A model generated the notes under the pieces. That model worked only from the letters and a program-made list of their open reading frames with translations. It had not been told where the DNA came from and did no database searches. Below are positions 15,305-22,472 of a DNA stretch of 52,535 bases, piece by piece (within the stretch, counting starts at the first letter, position 1; each line of letters begins with the position of its first letter). Location: IMG/VR virus record IMGVR_UViG_3300024520_007217, positions 1 through 52,535 of that record. One strand, 5' to 3'. The translations under genes were made by a program, and so were the position numbers. The DNA comes from a virus.

Positions 15305-16069
15305 TCAAGTAAAGCAATAGCCACTGTCACAGCCATCAAAAAAGGATGGCTGTGATGGAAAATTCTTAACAGCTTCTTTTAAGGGTATTCGTTGATCGGT
15401 AAAATATAGGCCGGGTAGGTTTTTTTCTATTTTAGATAGCTCCTCTATTATGATCGAGGATGTTCGTTCCCATCGGGCCTTATCTTTATGAGGGCACATA
15501 TCACATTCAGTCGAGAGGAGGTACGGTATCCCTCGTTCAACCAGATTTTCTTGTATCGTTGCCCGGTACAACTTCAAATCGACTAACGGCCAGTAATGAA
15601 AATTCCACTTTACATCTGAAATTTTCATCCGTTCGGTTTCTGCAATCGTTAATCCAATAGCAGTTCGGGCTGTAATAGCCCCGCGCCGCCGCAACTCCTG
15701 ACGAACTGCACGGATTTTATATTTTCCTGTACAGGATTGGAGATTGCGCCCCCCCATACTACCAAACATTGGAACCCCGGCGCTCTTCCCCTGACGCATT
15801 AAATCAATAATTGCTGGCAATTCTTTGCCATTTTTATCTTGAACTCTCACAAAAACAGCGTTTATCCCGTTTTCAGAGGAGTAAGGTTCAATCACCCGGT
15901 CAAAGTATTCTTTTGCCGAGGTTCGTTCCCCGGTTGACCAAATGCAATCATTCTCCGAACCAGTATCAGCAGTAATTGATAATTTTGCAGGAATTTTGCC
16001 TTCTGCCGCCAAGACTAGCATCATCATTGATTGACTTCCCATCCCGTTACTTATCGCTTCTATGTGCAT
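15305..16069 (-). CDS. PAPS-reductase/PP-loop-like phage enzyme
   Basis: A 254-residue protein of the adenine-nucleotide alpha-hydrolase (PP-loop) superfamily, phosphoadenylyl-sulfate reductase-like branch. The N-terminus ISNGMGSQSMMMLVLAAEGKIP is in the PP-loop position, but the usual SGGKDS is altered to SNGMGSQS. A strand ending in ITADTGSEND follows. Later features are the CTGKYKIRAVRQELRRRG helix, the YWPLVDLKLYR segment and ECDMCPHKDKARW, all shared with phage members of this group. The final FDGCDSGYCFT adds two Cys. Phage members are often annotated as PAPS reductases, but their substrate is unknown; nucleotide or DNA thiolation is possible. Repeat copy 2 and a promoter lie upstream. 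Confidence 0.72.
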   Translation of the reverse strand: MHIEAISNGMGSQSMMMLVLAAEGKIPAKLSITADTGSENDCIWSTGERTSAKEYFDRVIEPYSSENGINAVFVRVQDKNGKELPAIIDLMRQGKSAGVPMFGSMGGRNLQSCTGKYKIRAVRQELRRRGAITARTAIGLTIAETERMKISDVKWNFHYWPLVDLKLYRATIQENLVERGIPYLLSTECDMCPHKDKARWERTSSIIIEELSKIEKNLPGLYFTDQRIPLKEAVKNFPSQPSFFDGCDSGYCFT

Positions 16070-16089
16070 CTCTGTTCGTCCTCGAACTC

Positions 16090-16240
16090 CCTCGTTCCCC
16101 GCGGCTGAGGGGGCGACACTGACTTCTGCGCTTGCCCCTCTTCCACAGAGCGGCGATTCCTATTTCGCAGGGCCTCTAGCGAGTCGCCCTCCACAGGCAT
16201 TATTCTCGAGACGACGCGAGTCCTACCGCCCCGTTTTAAT
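16090..16240 (-). repeat. Dispersed structured repeat, copy 2
   Basis: Same element as at 2764-2910. In the inner stem the loop differs (GGGCGACTC...GAGGCCC instead of GGGCTATGC...GCAGCCC), yet pairing is kept. The outer stem has CCTGT with ATAGG, so a G-C pair has become G-U. It is preceded by a near-consensus promoter at 16248-16276 and leads into the PAPS-reductase-like gene. Confidence 0.8.
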
Positions 16241-16247
16241 ACCTTGC

Positions 16248-16276
16248 ATGTTACCACGCATCTCGCTTGATGTCAA
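16248..16276 (-). promoter_or_regulatory. Phage promoter driving repeat copy 2 and the PAPS-reductase-like gene
   Basis: Minus strand TTGACA, 17-nt spacer, TAACAT. It matches 23 of 30 positions with the promoter at 20498-20526 (shared TTGACAT...GTGGTAACATG). Expected start about 16240, so the repeat would be the 5' end of the transcript. Confidence 0.72.
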
Positions 16277-16378
16277 CCCCTAATGTGGGGATCCAAGGCA
16301 TCAAAAAAGGGCCAAAATGCTGACCCTAGAGAAACTTTGCTAAATTGGGAATAAAGAGGGTTATCTAACCCATCTTTC

Positions 16379-18754
16379 TCATGATCCATCCCATGCGTTT
16401 AACTCGCCCGCTTTAGAAATCAGTTCATCCTCGTTAAACTGAATATGGCAGTGACAGGTATTCGGGTGGCCGGGAGGGCCAGGGGTATCAGCATCACCAA
16501 AAACCGAAGGATACATAAAACCAATATCCACAAGCCCCATTTGAATATTGGCCGTGCAAACCTTACAGGGTGTATCAGGGCCTGTATGTACCCATGCCTT
16601 TTGGGTGAGTCCCTGCTTATCCCACTGCTGAATTCTTCCATTCGTTTCGCTCTTGTTAATCTCCGTATTGACAATGGACTTAATCCGCGCCTCAGACAGC
16701 CCCTCGATTTCTTTCCGGGCCCGGTCAGTCACCTTCGCCACCAGGGTGCTTTCCTTCAGTATCTTATCTAGCCCCTGCCCCTCTTGAATCCTTAACGAGA
16801 TTTCATCGCCGCTCACCCCCTCGTCAACCGAAGATGTAATAATCCGCTTCAAATAGAACTTCGTGCCATCATTGACGTGTCTCACCAAATCAGCGGCTTT
16901 AGCGTTTAACTCGGCCAGGGTGACCGGGTTTTTAAGCTGAAAGTTGAGACCAATCAAGTCAGGCGAGTTAACCAGCCCCTCCTCATAAAGAAATTGTTGC
17001 ACCAATTCAGCCGCAATTGTAGCCCCCTCGCTAAAAGCCAGGGTCAGCACCTCCAAGATTTCAGCCACCGTGTCCGGCGGTAATTCCCACCACTTGTCTT
17101 TCTCTAACAGCGCCTCAAGCTCATCTAAAATCGCCTGATCAATCTTCTGGACCTGCGGGATATCGTCAAAGATGCAAGCCTCACCAAACCATGCTTTTAT
17201 CCGCTCCGCTGCCCATTGTCCACGATCTGCATCAGAAAGGTTGATAATAGCCTTGGAAGAGATGGGGAATTGAGACTTAGCCGCGGCTCGAATAAGCCGC
17301 CTAAGCTGGATATCTCCCATTTGTCTCAAAACCGCATCAAATGCCTTTTTGAATACCAACCCCAGGCGATCATAATTAGACGAGCTCGGAGGTACGGCTG
17401 ATATAGCCGGGTCCCCCAACGTTGCCCGTTGCGTTTGCCCCACATCTCCGCGCCCCCCCTGGCTAGGAGGTACGCGGTCCAACTCTTCATCAGTTTCGGG
17501 TGATCCATTCCCATTTGGCAGAGGCTGAGGTTGCTCTTTTGGCGGCTCCAATTCAACAGTCAACAGCCCGTCCTTTTTCAACTGCGCTTGCCCGTCCCCG
17601 ACTGTGATGAATCCACCCTCCCCCAGAGCCTTTAGGGCTTGCGCATTCAACAGCCTGGCCCGTCCGGTGTTAGAGAGAGCTTCATCATCACGCTCAATCC
17701 AGTCAAATTCAAGGTAAGGAGGCAAGACATTATTATTGAAGAAATTCTTCGTTTTCTCCCTGATCATACCAAACCCGGTTTGCCGACTTTCCCTTTGCCG
17801 TCTTATCTCCCCGGCCAACGTCCCTCCAGCCGGATCAAGGCCGATATCTTTTAATGTCAGCCAATATCCAGCCGCCACGATCCGTGATTCCTTCAAAGTT
17901 ACACTGTCATACATCATCTCTGACGGAGGCCGGCCAAACGGTATCCATTTTGCCGCCTGTGTATGCTCATACAGAACCCCTATTTTTAACGGATCCACGC
18001 CTTGCAATAGGGTCTGATAGCTAGATACCCACGCGGCAGCAGATTCTTGATCCATATCTAATAAATCAAGAATGCCTGCCTCTGGAGTGTCTAGCAACAT
18101 TTTAGCATAATATTGATTGCCATAATATAGCAAGCTAATAGCCATATAAATGCGCTGTGGGGGGGGCATCCCGTAGCCTTTCACGCGCATCTCTGGACGG
18201 GGCGTCAATACGATTCGTCCAATCTCATTCCGGGCAAAAAAGACCGGATTCGCCATGTTTCCCTGGATTTTTTGCATTATCGGGAATTCAGGATCATGGG
18301 TAGGGATGATCGTTGCCCCATCAATATTAATAATCTTGAAAATATGACCACGAGGGTGAGGGCGAGTGACACGAAACTCTTCGCCGTCAAATTCAATTGT
18401 AGGCAAAACGTTAAGTGGCCAACGTACTAACTCTGCGGTTCCACCCGCAGGCAAGTCAAGAACATCTTGCCATAGAAGATCGAGAATTATATCAAATTCA
18501 CGTAAGACATAATTTTTATAGTAGGCTATATCCGGCTCTAACGCCTCTTGATCCTCTGGTTTCTTGGCAGTGATGTCCCAGGGGAGCGCCTGGGCATAGA
18601 CGATAAGCCGATCTCGGCAAATAATGGCTACCGGCTCATTTCGCACCACATTGCGCCATCGAGCGGCCTCTACCCACATCGGAGCCAAAAAGTCTGGCAG
18701 ATAGCGCCTCAAAAACGAGGGGATTTCAAGTGATTTTTGTTTGGGGTCGGCCAT
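16379..18754 (-). CDS. Portal protein fused to MuF-type minor head protein
   Basis: A 791-residue fusion. Residues 1 to about 420 look like a phage portal: IPSFLRRYLPDFLAPMWVEA, GHIFKIINIDGATIIPTHD, RIYMAISLLYYGNQYYAKM, and AGGTLAGEIRRQRESRQTGF near the C-terminal end of this part. A Pro/Gly-rich linker follows (about 420-470). The rest is helical and ends in a MuF/SPP1 gp7-type domain, with RIKSIVNTEINKSETNGR, WVHTGPDTPCKVC and the HPNTCHC cluster. MuF proteins help package DNA or carry effectors into the capsid. Portal and MuF are normally separate neighbouring genes, so the fusion is notable. The gene starts just after a terminator-like hairpin and repeat copy 3. Confidence 0.85.
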   Translation of the reverse strand: MADPKQKSLEIPSFLRRYLPDFLAPMWVEAARWRNVVRNEPVAIICRDRLIVYAQALPWDITAKKPEDQEALEPDIAYYKNYVLREFDIILDLLWQDVLDLPAGGTAELVRWPLNVLPTIEFDGEEFRVTRPHPRGHIFKIINIDGATIIPTHDPEFPIMQKIQGNMANPVFFARNEIGRIVLTPRPEMRVKGYGMPPPQRIYMAISLLYYGNQYYAKMLLDTPEAGILDLLDMDQESAAAWVSSYQTLLQGVDPLKIGVLYEHTQAAKWIPFGRPPSEMMYDSVTLKESRIVAAGYWLTLKDIGLDPAGGTLAGEIRRQRESRQTGFGMIREKTKNFFNNNVLPPYLEFDWIERDDEALSNTGRARLLNAQALKALGEGGFITVGDGQAQLKKDGLLTVELEPPKEQPQPLPNGNGSPETDEELDRVPPSQGGRGDVGQTQRATLGDPAISAVPPSSSNYDRLGLVFKKAFDAVLRQMGDIQLRRLIRAAAKSQFPISSKAIINLSDADRGQWAAERIKAWFGEACIFDDIPQVQKIDQAILDELEALLEKDKWWELPPDTVAEILEVLTLAFSEGATIAAELVQQFLYEEGLVNSPDLIGLNFQLKNPVTLAELNAKAADLVRHVNDGTKFYLKRIITSSVDEGVSGDEISLRIQEGQGLDKILKESTLVAKVTDRARKEIEGLSEARIKSIVNTEINKSETNGRIQQWDKQGLTQKAWVHTGPDTPCKVCTANIQMGLVDIGFMYPSVFGDADTPGPPGHPNTCHCHIQFNEDELISKAGELNAWDGS

Positions 18755-18765
18755 AGTAGAACCTT

Positions 18766-18800
18766 AAATAAAAATAACTGCGGACATTTGATCCGCAGCT
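18766..18800 (-). terminator. Terminator-like hairpin directly upstream of the portal gene
   Basis: Minus strand stem CTGCGGA / TCCGCAG with a 7-nt loop, followed by TTATTTTTATTT and then the AAGGTTCTACT leader of the portal ATG. Same placement as the hairpins at 15201-15234 and 23737-23762. Confidence 0.75.
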
Positions 18801-18840
18801 ATGAATATGATACCTTTTTTCAGTTGTCAGGTCAATTTTA

Positions 18841-18990
18841 CTGCCCTCGCTCCCCGCGGCTGAGGGGTAGACACAGACTTCTGCAATTATCCATCTCCTA
18901 CAGAGCGGCGATTCCTGTTTCTCAGGGCTGCCATTGCATAGCCCTCCGCAGGCATTATTATCGAGACGACGCGAGTCCTACCGCCCCGAA
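18841..18990 (-). repeat. Dispersed structured repeat, copy 3
   Basis: Same element as copies 1, 2 and 4, between the small-gene block and the portal gene. No promoter homology is fused to it. The outer stem has one mismatch (CCTGC with ACAGG), so this copy may be weaker. It would lie in the 5' leader of the portal mRNA, with the hairpin at 18766-18800 between it and the gene. Confidence 0.8.
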
Positions 18991-19005
18991 TAAAAGTCTC
19001 CTAGC

Positions 19006-19191
19006 CTACTGCCATCCAAAGGTCGAGTCCCACACCTTAAACTGGCAAGTCGATGGGGATGCCGTATCTTGCTTTTCGGCTGGCAATTCTGCAACTTCTT
19101 TCCACCCCTCCTCCCCGTCCCAAAAGCAGAGGTGCTCAACCTCTGCCCTCTCGCCATTGTCCCCCCCCGCACCAGCACCGCCGCCCGCCAA
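19006..19191 (-). CDS. Downstream half of a frameshifted small protein
   Basis: A 61-residue frame with a poor TTG start inside the previous gene and no ribosome-binding site. The useful part is VEHLCFWDGEEGWKEVAEL then CQFKVWDSTFGWQ, which reads as a small protein domain rather than a chance frame. It is out of frame with the 19136-19357 gene, but a one-base shift at the C8 run (19161-19168) would join them into one product of about 112 residues. Either the run slips during transcription or translation, or one base is wrong in the assembly. Confidence 0.5.
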   Translation of the reverse strand: MAGGGAGAGGDNGERAEVEHLCFWDGEEGWKEVAELPAEKQDTASPSTCQFKVWDSTFGWQ

Positions 19192-19357
19192 TATTGCCCG
19201 TGTCCCGGCACGCCGTGCAGGTCACTGGTAAAAGCGGCTGCGTGGCGACCGGACGCGGGATGAACGGGGCCTGCCCCGCGCGGGGGGCGGTCTGGCTGAA
19301 GAGGGGTAGGTCTTGCCCCTGGGTGAAAAATGAGGGTTGTTGGGGTTTTGTTTTCAT
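19136..19357 (-). CDS. Small zinc-knuckle protein, upstream half of a frameshifted gene
   Basis: A 73-residue frame with a good ribosome-binding site (AAAGGAGCCCTC before ATG). The N-terminus MKTKPQQPSFFTQGQDLPLFS is followed by a Pro-rich stretch and CTACRDTGNIGGRRCWC, a DnaJ-like CxxC...CxC zinc knuckle seen in many small phage proteins. The last eight residues after the knuckle are low complexity and come from translating past an eight-G tract. The downstream frame (19006-19191) looks like the true C-terminus. Confidence 0.6.
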   Translation of the reverse strand: MKTKPQQPSFFTQGQDLPLFSQTAPRAGQAPFIPRPVATQPLLPVTCTACRDTGNIGGRRCWCGGGQWREGRG

Positions 19358-19384
19358 GAGGGCTCCTTTCTTTGAATGGGGGGG

Positions 19385-19681
19385 TTAAATAATATACGTT
19401 ATTTCGCCGGGCCAATAGCCAGGTTTTGTATATCGGCTAATTGCTGCCAAACTGTCGTTTTTCCCTTCGCTAACGACATAAACGTTATCGCCAGCCCGGG
19501 CGGCGGCCAGGTCGGACGCGCTCTCAAATATGTCTGTAAAATCCAATGCCTGGGGCATACTTTCGTCCCCTTCTGGGATCGAAATAAATGCATTGGGCTT
19601 TCGCTCAAATAATGCAATTAATTGGCGTTCTTGCTCATCTTCCAGGTATTCATAAATTATTGTCGAAACTTGCGCGTACAT
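19385..19681 (-). CDS. Small hypothetical protein
   Basis: A 98-residue acidic protein with a clear ribosome-binding site (AAGGAGCAACAAA). The N-terminal part MYAQVSTIIYEYLEDEQERQLIALF is helical. The rest alternates short strands and loops, ending GYWPGEITYII. No Cys and no membrane segment. No recognised family. It belongs to a run of four small genes transcribed from the promoter at 20498-20526 and leading towards the portal gene. Confidence 0.6.
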   Translation of the reverse strand: MYAQVSTIIYEYLEDEQERQLIALFERKPNAFISIPEGDESMPQALDFTDIFESASDLAAARAGDNVYVVSEGKNDSLAAISRYTKPGYWPGEITYII

Positions 19682-19706
19682 TTTGTTGCTCCTTGAGTTC
19701 GTTGAA

Positions 19707-19910
19707 TTAAAGATTAGATTTATCTAGCTTCTCGAATTGTTCTGGGCGAATTGTCCCCGTGTGGTACGGATGCATTTCGCCCAACTGGGTTATTTCCAGG
19801 TCTTGTATTTGATCCTGGATAATGCTGGTCAAATTGAAGATGTCGGGCGTGTCGGGGGTGTCGGGGGTATCCAGTTCTTTTCGTAATTTGAAATATGATG
19901 CGAGGTTCAT
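19707..19910 (-). CDS. Small hypothetical protein with DTP repeats
   Basis: A 67-residue protein starting at the ATG after AAGGAAGCCAAAC; the longer frame overlaps the previous gene and lacks a ribosome-binding site. It has a triple DTP repeat (LDTPDTPDTPDIF) near residue 15, which is encoded by a TCGGGGGTG-type DNA repeat, so its length may vary between relatives. A helical acidic segment and a polar C-terminus follow. No recognised family. Confidence 0.5.
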   Translation of the reverse strand: MNLASYFKLRKELDTPDTPDTPDIFNLTSIIQDQIQDLEITQLGEMHPYHTGTIRPEQFEKLDKSNL

Positions 19911-19926
19911 GTTTGGCTTCCTTTCG

Positions 19927-20220
19927 TTAAGAGTATTGAGTGTCGGCGAATTCAATATCTTCGTCGCCGTCCTCGATTCCGAGTTGGCGTAATTGCTCAT
20001 TAATATCGTCATCAGAGGGGGGAGGTGTAATGGGGGGATCCATCACTTGAATTACACGCGGGTCCCTGCTCATATCCGGGCTGCCCAATATGGACTTTGT
20101 CTCAGCGTCGTAAAATTTGCTATAATCTGCTGTATTAGCAGATGTTTTTATCAAGCTAATCGGGTCTACATGATAAAACAATTTGAATTTTTGCCCTATT
20201 TTCAAATCTAAAAATTTCAT
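19927..20220 (-). CDS. Small hypothetical phage protein
   Basis: A 97-residue protein. It starts MKFLDLKIGQKFKLFYHVDP with LIKTSANTADYSKF next. This pattern (a small beta domain with 'IGQKF' and 'LIKT') is common in short phage proteins that may have an SH3-like fold. The C-terminal half is Pro-rich and strongly acidic (PPSDDDINEQL...EDGDEDIEF). The ribosome-binding leader AAGGAAGCCAAA is the same as that of the next gene, so the block seems to have spread by local copying. Confidence 0.58.
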   Translation of the reverse strand: MKFLDLKIGQKFKLFYHVDPISLIKTSANTADYSKFYDAETKSILGSPDMSRDPRVIQVMDPPITPPPSDDDINEQLRQLGIEDGDEDIEFADTQYS

Positions 20221-20249
20221 TTTGGCTTCCTTTCCCCGTGGGGAATTAA

Positions 20250-20456
20250 CTAACCCAATTCAACATCGAGCCCGAATTCTCGGACCGTGGGCTTCCATTG
20301 GGCTTCGAGTCTAGCCCTGAAGGATTCAATATCCCCTTCCGGAATTTCATGATCGAACAAAATAGCTGACATCTTTCCGGCCACGCGCCCCTGGAGGGGG
20401 TGACTGACGAACTTCACGGTATTAATCGGTCCTTCCTCTATAGTTACTCGTCTCAT
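20250..20456 (-). CDS. Small hypothetical protein, first gene of the small-gene block
   Basis: A 68-residue protein with ribosome-binding site AAAGGAGAAACAAA. It reads as two short strands, then a helix (EGDIESFRARLEAQWKPTVREFG). No recognised family. It is the first gene after the strong promoter at 20498-20526 (5' leader of about 35 nt), which should set the expression of the block down to 19006. Confidence 0.58.
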   Translation of the reverse strand: MRRVTIEEGPINTVKFVSHPLQGRVAGKMSAILFDHEIPEGDIESFRARLEAQWKPTVREFGLDVELG

Positions 20457-20497
20457 TTTGTTTCTCCTTTCGTTAGGTCCTTCTCAAATCTAAATAC

Positions 20498-20526
20498 ATG
20501 TTACCACACTCTGCACTTAATGTCAA
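20498..20526 (-). promoter_or_regulatory. Strong phage promoter for the small-gene block
   Basis: Minus strand TTGACA, 17-nt spacer, TAACAT. The spacer end and -10 (GTGTGGTAACATG) are shared with 16248-16276 and 2922-2949. It lies between the terminase large subunit stop and the 20250-20456 gene. Confidence 0.78.
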
Positions 20527-20545
20527 CCCCCAAAGTAGATGAGTT

Positions 20546-21889
20546 TCACACCCCTAACCCCCCTCCCCCCTGACCAACACTCAAAAACTTGATTGACCGC
20601 CATGGGGAACCACCATCGAGGTACATTACTGCATAACGCATCGCATCCATACCGTGATCATTCTCTTTAACCGGGGCTTCTTTTGTCTTTGAACTTTTCC
20701 AAATATAACTATCAATTTCACTTTCAGTACAAAGGGGGGAATGATTAGCTTTTGATTCCTGATCGATTTCAATCAAACTATCACGAAGAAAAAACAGACG
20801 GGCACGCCCATCAATTTGTTTTGATAATCTATCCTGAACCAGCCCAATACCTTTCAATACGTCTTTTTTTGCAGCAATATTTGGAATACCATTCTCTTTT
20901 AATGTTTGGCGGTCTTCCGCATCATGATCACAGATAGTTTGTTCTATTTGTTCACCTTTAGATAATTCCTCTATCAGTTCGGAGTGGGTTTTTACTGTTC
21001 GCCCGGTCATATAGATTTCACGATAAAGATACATTCGACCATCGCCATCAATGGCCCACCATTGGCAAATAAAAGGATGTACTAATCCAAAATCTATGAC
21101 TCTAATGCGGCGCCATTCATCAGGAATATCAAATCTATCTACTAGATGAATAGCGGCATCATAGGTATCATAGATTTGGCCTTCAGCACTAACCCACTTT
21201 CCTAACCTCAATCGTTGATATCTAACTCCGGTCAGACTATCAAGAACGGCCATTGTACGCCTTCCCTGTTCGGTTATTTCCCCAGTTAAAGGATCAAATA
21301 ATGTAGGGTTATCCTCATGTCTGCTTGTTAAAAAGGCAACAGTTTCAGTTTGTTTTCGTTGTAATATCCAATGTGCGCTAGCGCCTGGGTTAACATCTCC
21401 TAATACCTGAGCATAAGGCATATTCCCAGCCCGACCGGTAGCACGAGTAAGTAATTTTTCCCAGTCATCTAATGTTAGTTCTTCCGCTTGGTTCACGTAA
21501 ATCACATCATATTCAGCAGATAAAACTTTATTAGGGTTATCCATACCCCCTATAACGATTCGCGATTTATTGGGGTAATCAAACCATTGAGGCTTATGCC
21601 CCCCATACGTGAAAATATCAGGGTGTTTTATCTTATCCTGATATGTTTTTAGAACTGACGAATCCATAGATTGTCGAGTCTTACGAATCATGGCAATATG
21701 AGCTTTAGGGTATTTCCAAGCCAATGCATCAATCTTATGTAATGAAGCCAATGTCTTCCCGGTCTCAGCCGGGCCACTAATGATGATCTCTGATTTTTTG
21801 CACATCCAAAGATCAGCCGCCGCCCCATAGGGATGATAGACCCCTTCTATATCATTTCCGGTTGTCTCTATAATCTGGTAGGTAGGCAT
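20546..21889 (-). CDS. terL: Terminase large subunit
   Basis: A 447-residue two-domain packaging motor. The ATPase domain has Walker A SGPAETGKT (38-46), the adenine-side LIRKTRQSMDSS-like segment near 68, Walker B DVIYVNQAEEL (128-138, with Glu136/137 catalytic) and the coupling stretch GDVNPGASAHW. The nuclease domain has the RNase-H-like acidic residues in VIDFGL (Asp266), ICDHDAED (Asp321) and DHGMDAMRYAV (Asp411, Asp415). All key positions are present and the length is normal. It cuts concatemers and pumps DNA through the portal (16379-18754). It lies 4 nt after the small-subunit gene. Confidence 0.97.
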   Translation of the reverse strand: MPTYQIIETTGNDIEGVYHPYGAAADLWMCKKSEIIISGPAETGKTLASLHKIDALAWKYPKAHIAMIRKTRQSMDSSVLKTYQDKIKHPDIFTYGGHKPQWFDYPNKSRIVIGGMDNPNKVLSAEYDVIYVNQAEELTLDDWEKLLTRATGRAGNMPYAQVLGDVNPGASAHWILQRKQTETVAFLTSRHEDNPTLFDPLTGEITEQGRRTMAVLDSLTGVRYQRLRLGKWVSAEGQIYDTYDAAIHLVDRFDIPDEWRRIRVIDFGLVHPFICQWWAIDGDGRMYLYREIYMTGRTVKTHSELIEELSKGEQIEQTICDHDAEDRQTLKENGIPNIAAKKDVLKGIGLVQDRLSKQIDGRARLFFLRDSLIEIDQESKANHSPLCTESEIDSYIWKSSKTKEAPVKENDHGMDAMRYAVMYLDGGSPWRSIKFLSVGQGGGGLGV

Positions 21890-21893
21890 TTAG

Positions 21894-22472
21894 CTATAAA
21901 TCATCCATCGAAACACCCTTCAAAATCTTAATCACCAAAGGCTTATCCTCATTATCCCCGGCAGCTTCAAATAGCCCATGATGACGAGCTAATTTTTCGA
22001 GGGCCCCCTGAGCATCGTGCAGCTTAATTCGAGTCCGGGCTGTGATTGTACCGTCTTTGTTACGCCGGGCGTCAATCGTGATCTCTTTGACCAGGTGAGA
22101 GTTAATCTTCCCTTCGAGGTCCGACGGCTGCCGCACATCCGCGAAGTCGGCCATATCTGCCCGCCCCATGTCGGCCAGCCGGGCCAGGACTTCAGCCTCG
22201 CTCATGTGACGTTGGCGGTATTGCTCAAGGGCTATCTCATCGTCTATCTCTTTTTGGCGGGCAATGCGGGCTTGCCAATGGTGACGAGCTGACCACGTTT
22301 TTAGCGTTTCTAAATGTTTGGTAGGGGGTTTCAGGGTAGCTTTAGCATATGTCTGGCGCAATTTATCAAGGGATCGGCCCCCTCCCATAAGCCAATAATC
22401 CATAAGAGCAGTATTCGCTCGTTTGGTTTCTTCAGCTATTCGACTGAGGGGGGTTTCATTATCAAAGGTCAT
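21894..22472 (-). CDS. terS: Terminase small subunit
   Basis: A 192-residue protein directly upstream of terL. The N-terminal half has a helix-turn-helix region and the WSARHHWQARIARQKEIDDEIA helix typical of phBC6A51-type small terminases. The C-terminal part is a second helical domain with LHDAQGALEKLARHHGLFEAAG and ends in KPLVIKILKGVSMDDL. It should bind the packaging site and recruit TerL. The ATG overlaps the stop of the ParB-methyltransferase gene (ATGA), so the three are translationally coupled. Confidence 0.88.
   Translation of the reverse strand: MTFDNETPLSRIAEETKRANTALMDYWLMGGGRSLDKLRQTYAKATLKPPTKHLETLKTWSARHHWQARIARQKEIDDEIALEQYRQRHMSEAEVLARLADMGRADMADFADVRQPSDLEGKINSHLVKEITIDARRNKDGTITARTRIKLHDAQGALEKLARHHGLFEAAGDNEDKPLVIKILKGVSMDDL

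Noticed and set aside
18978-19415. 145-residue minus-strand frame between the small-gene block and the portal
   Set aside because: It overlaps repeat copy 3 and the better-supported zinc-knuckle gene in another frame, and has arginine/proline-rich shadow composition.
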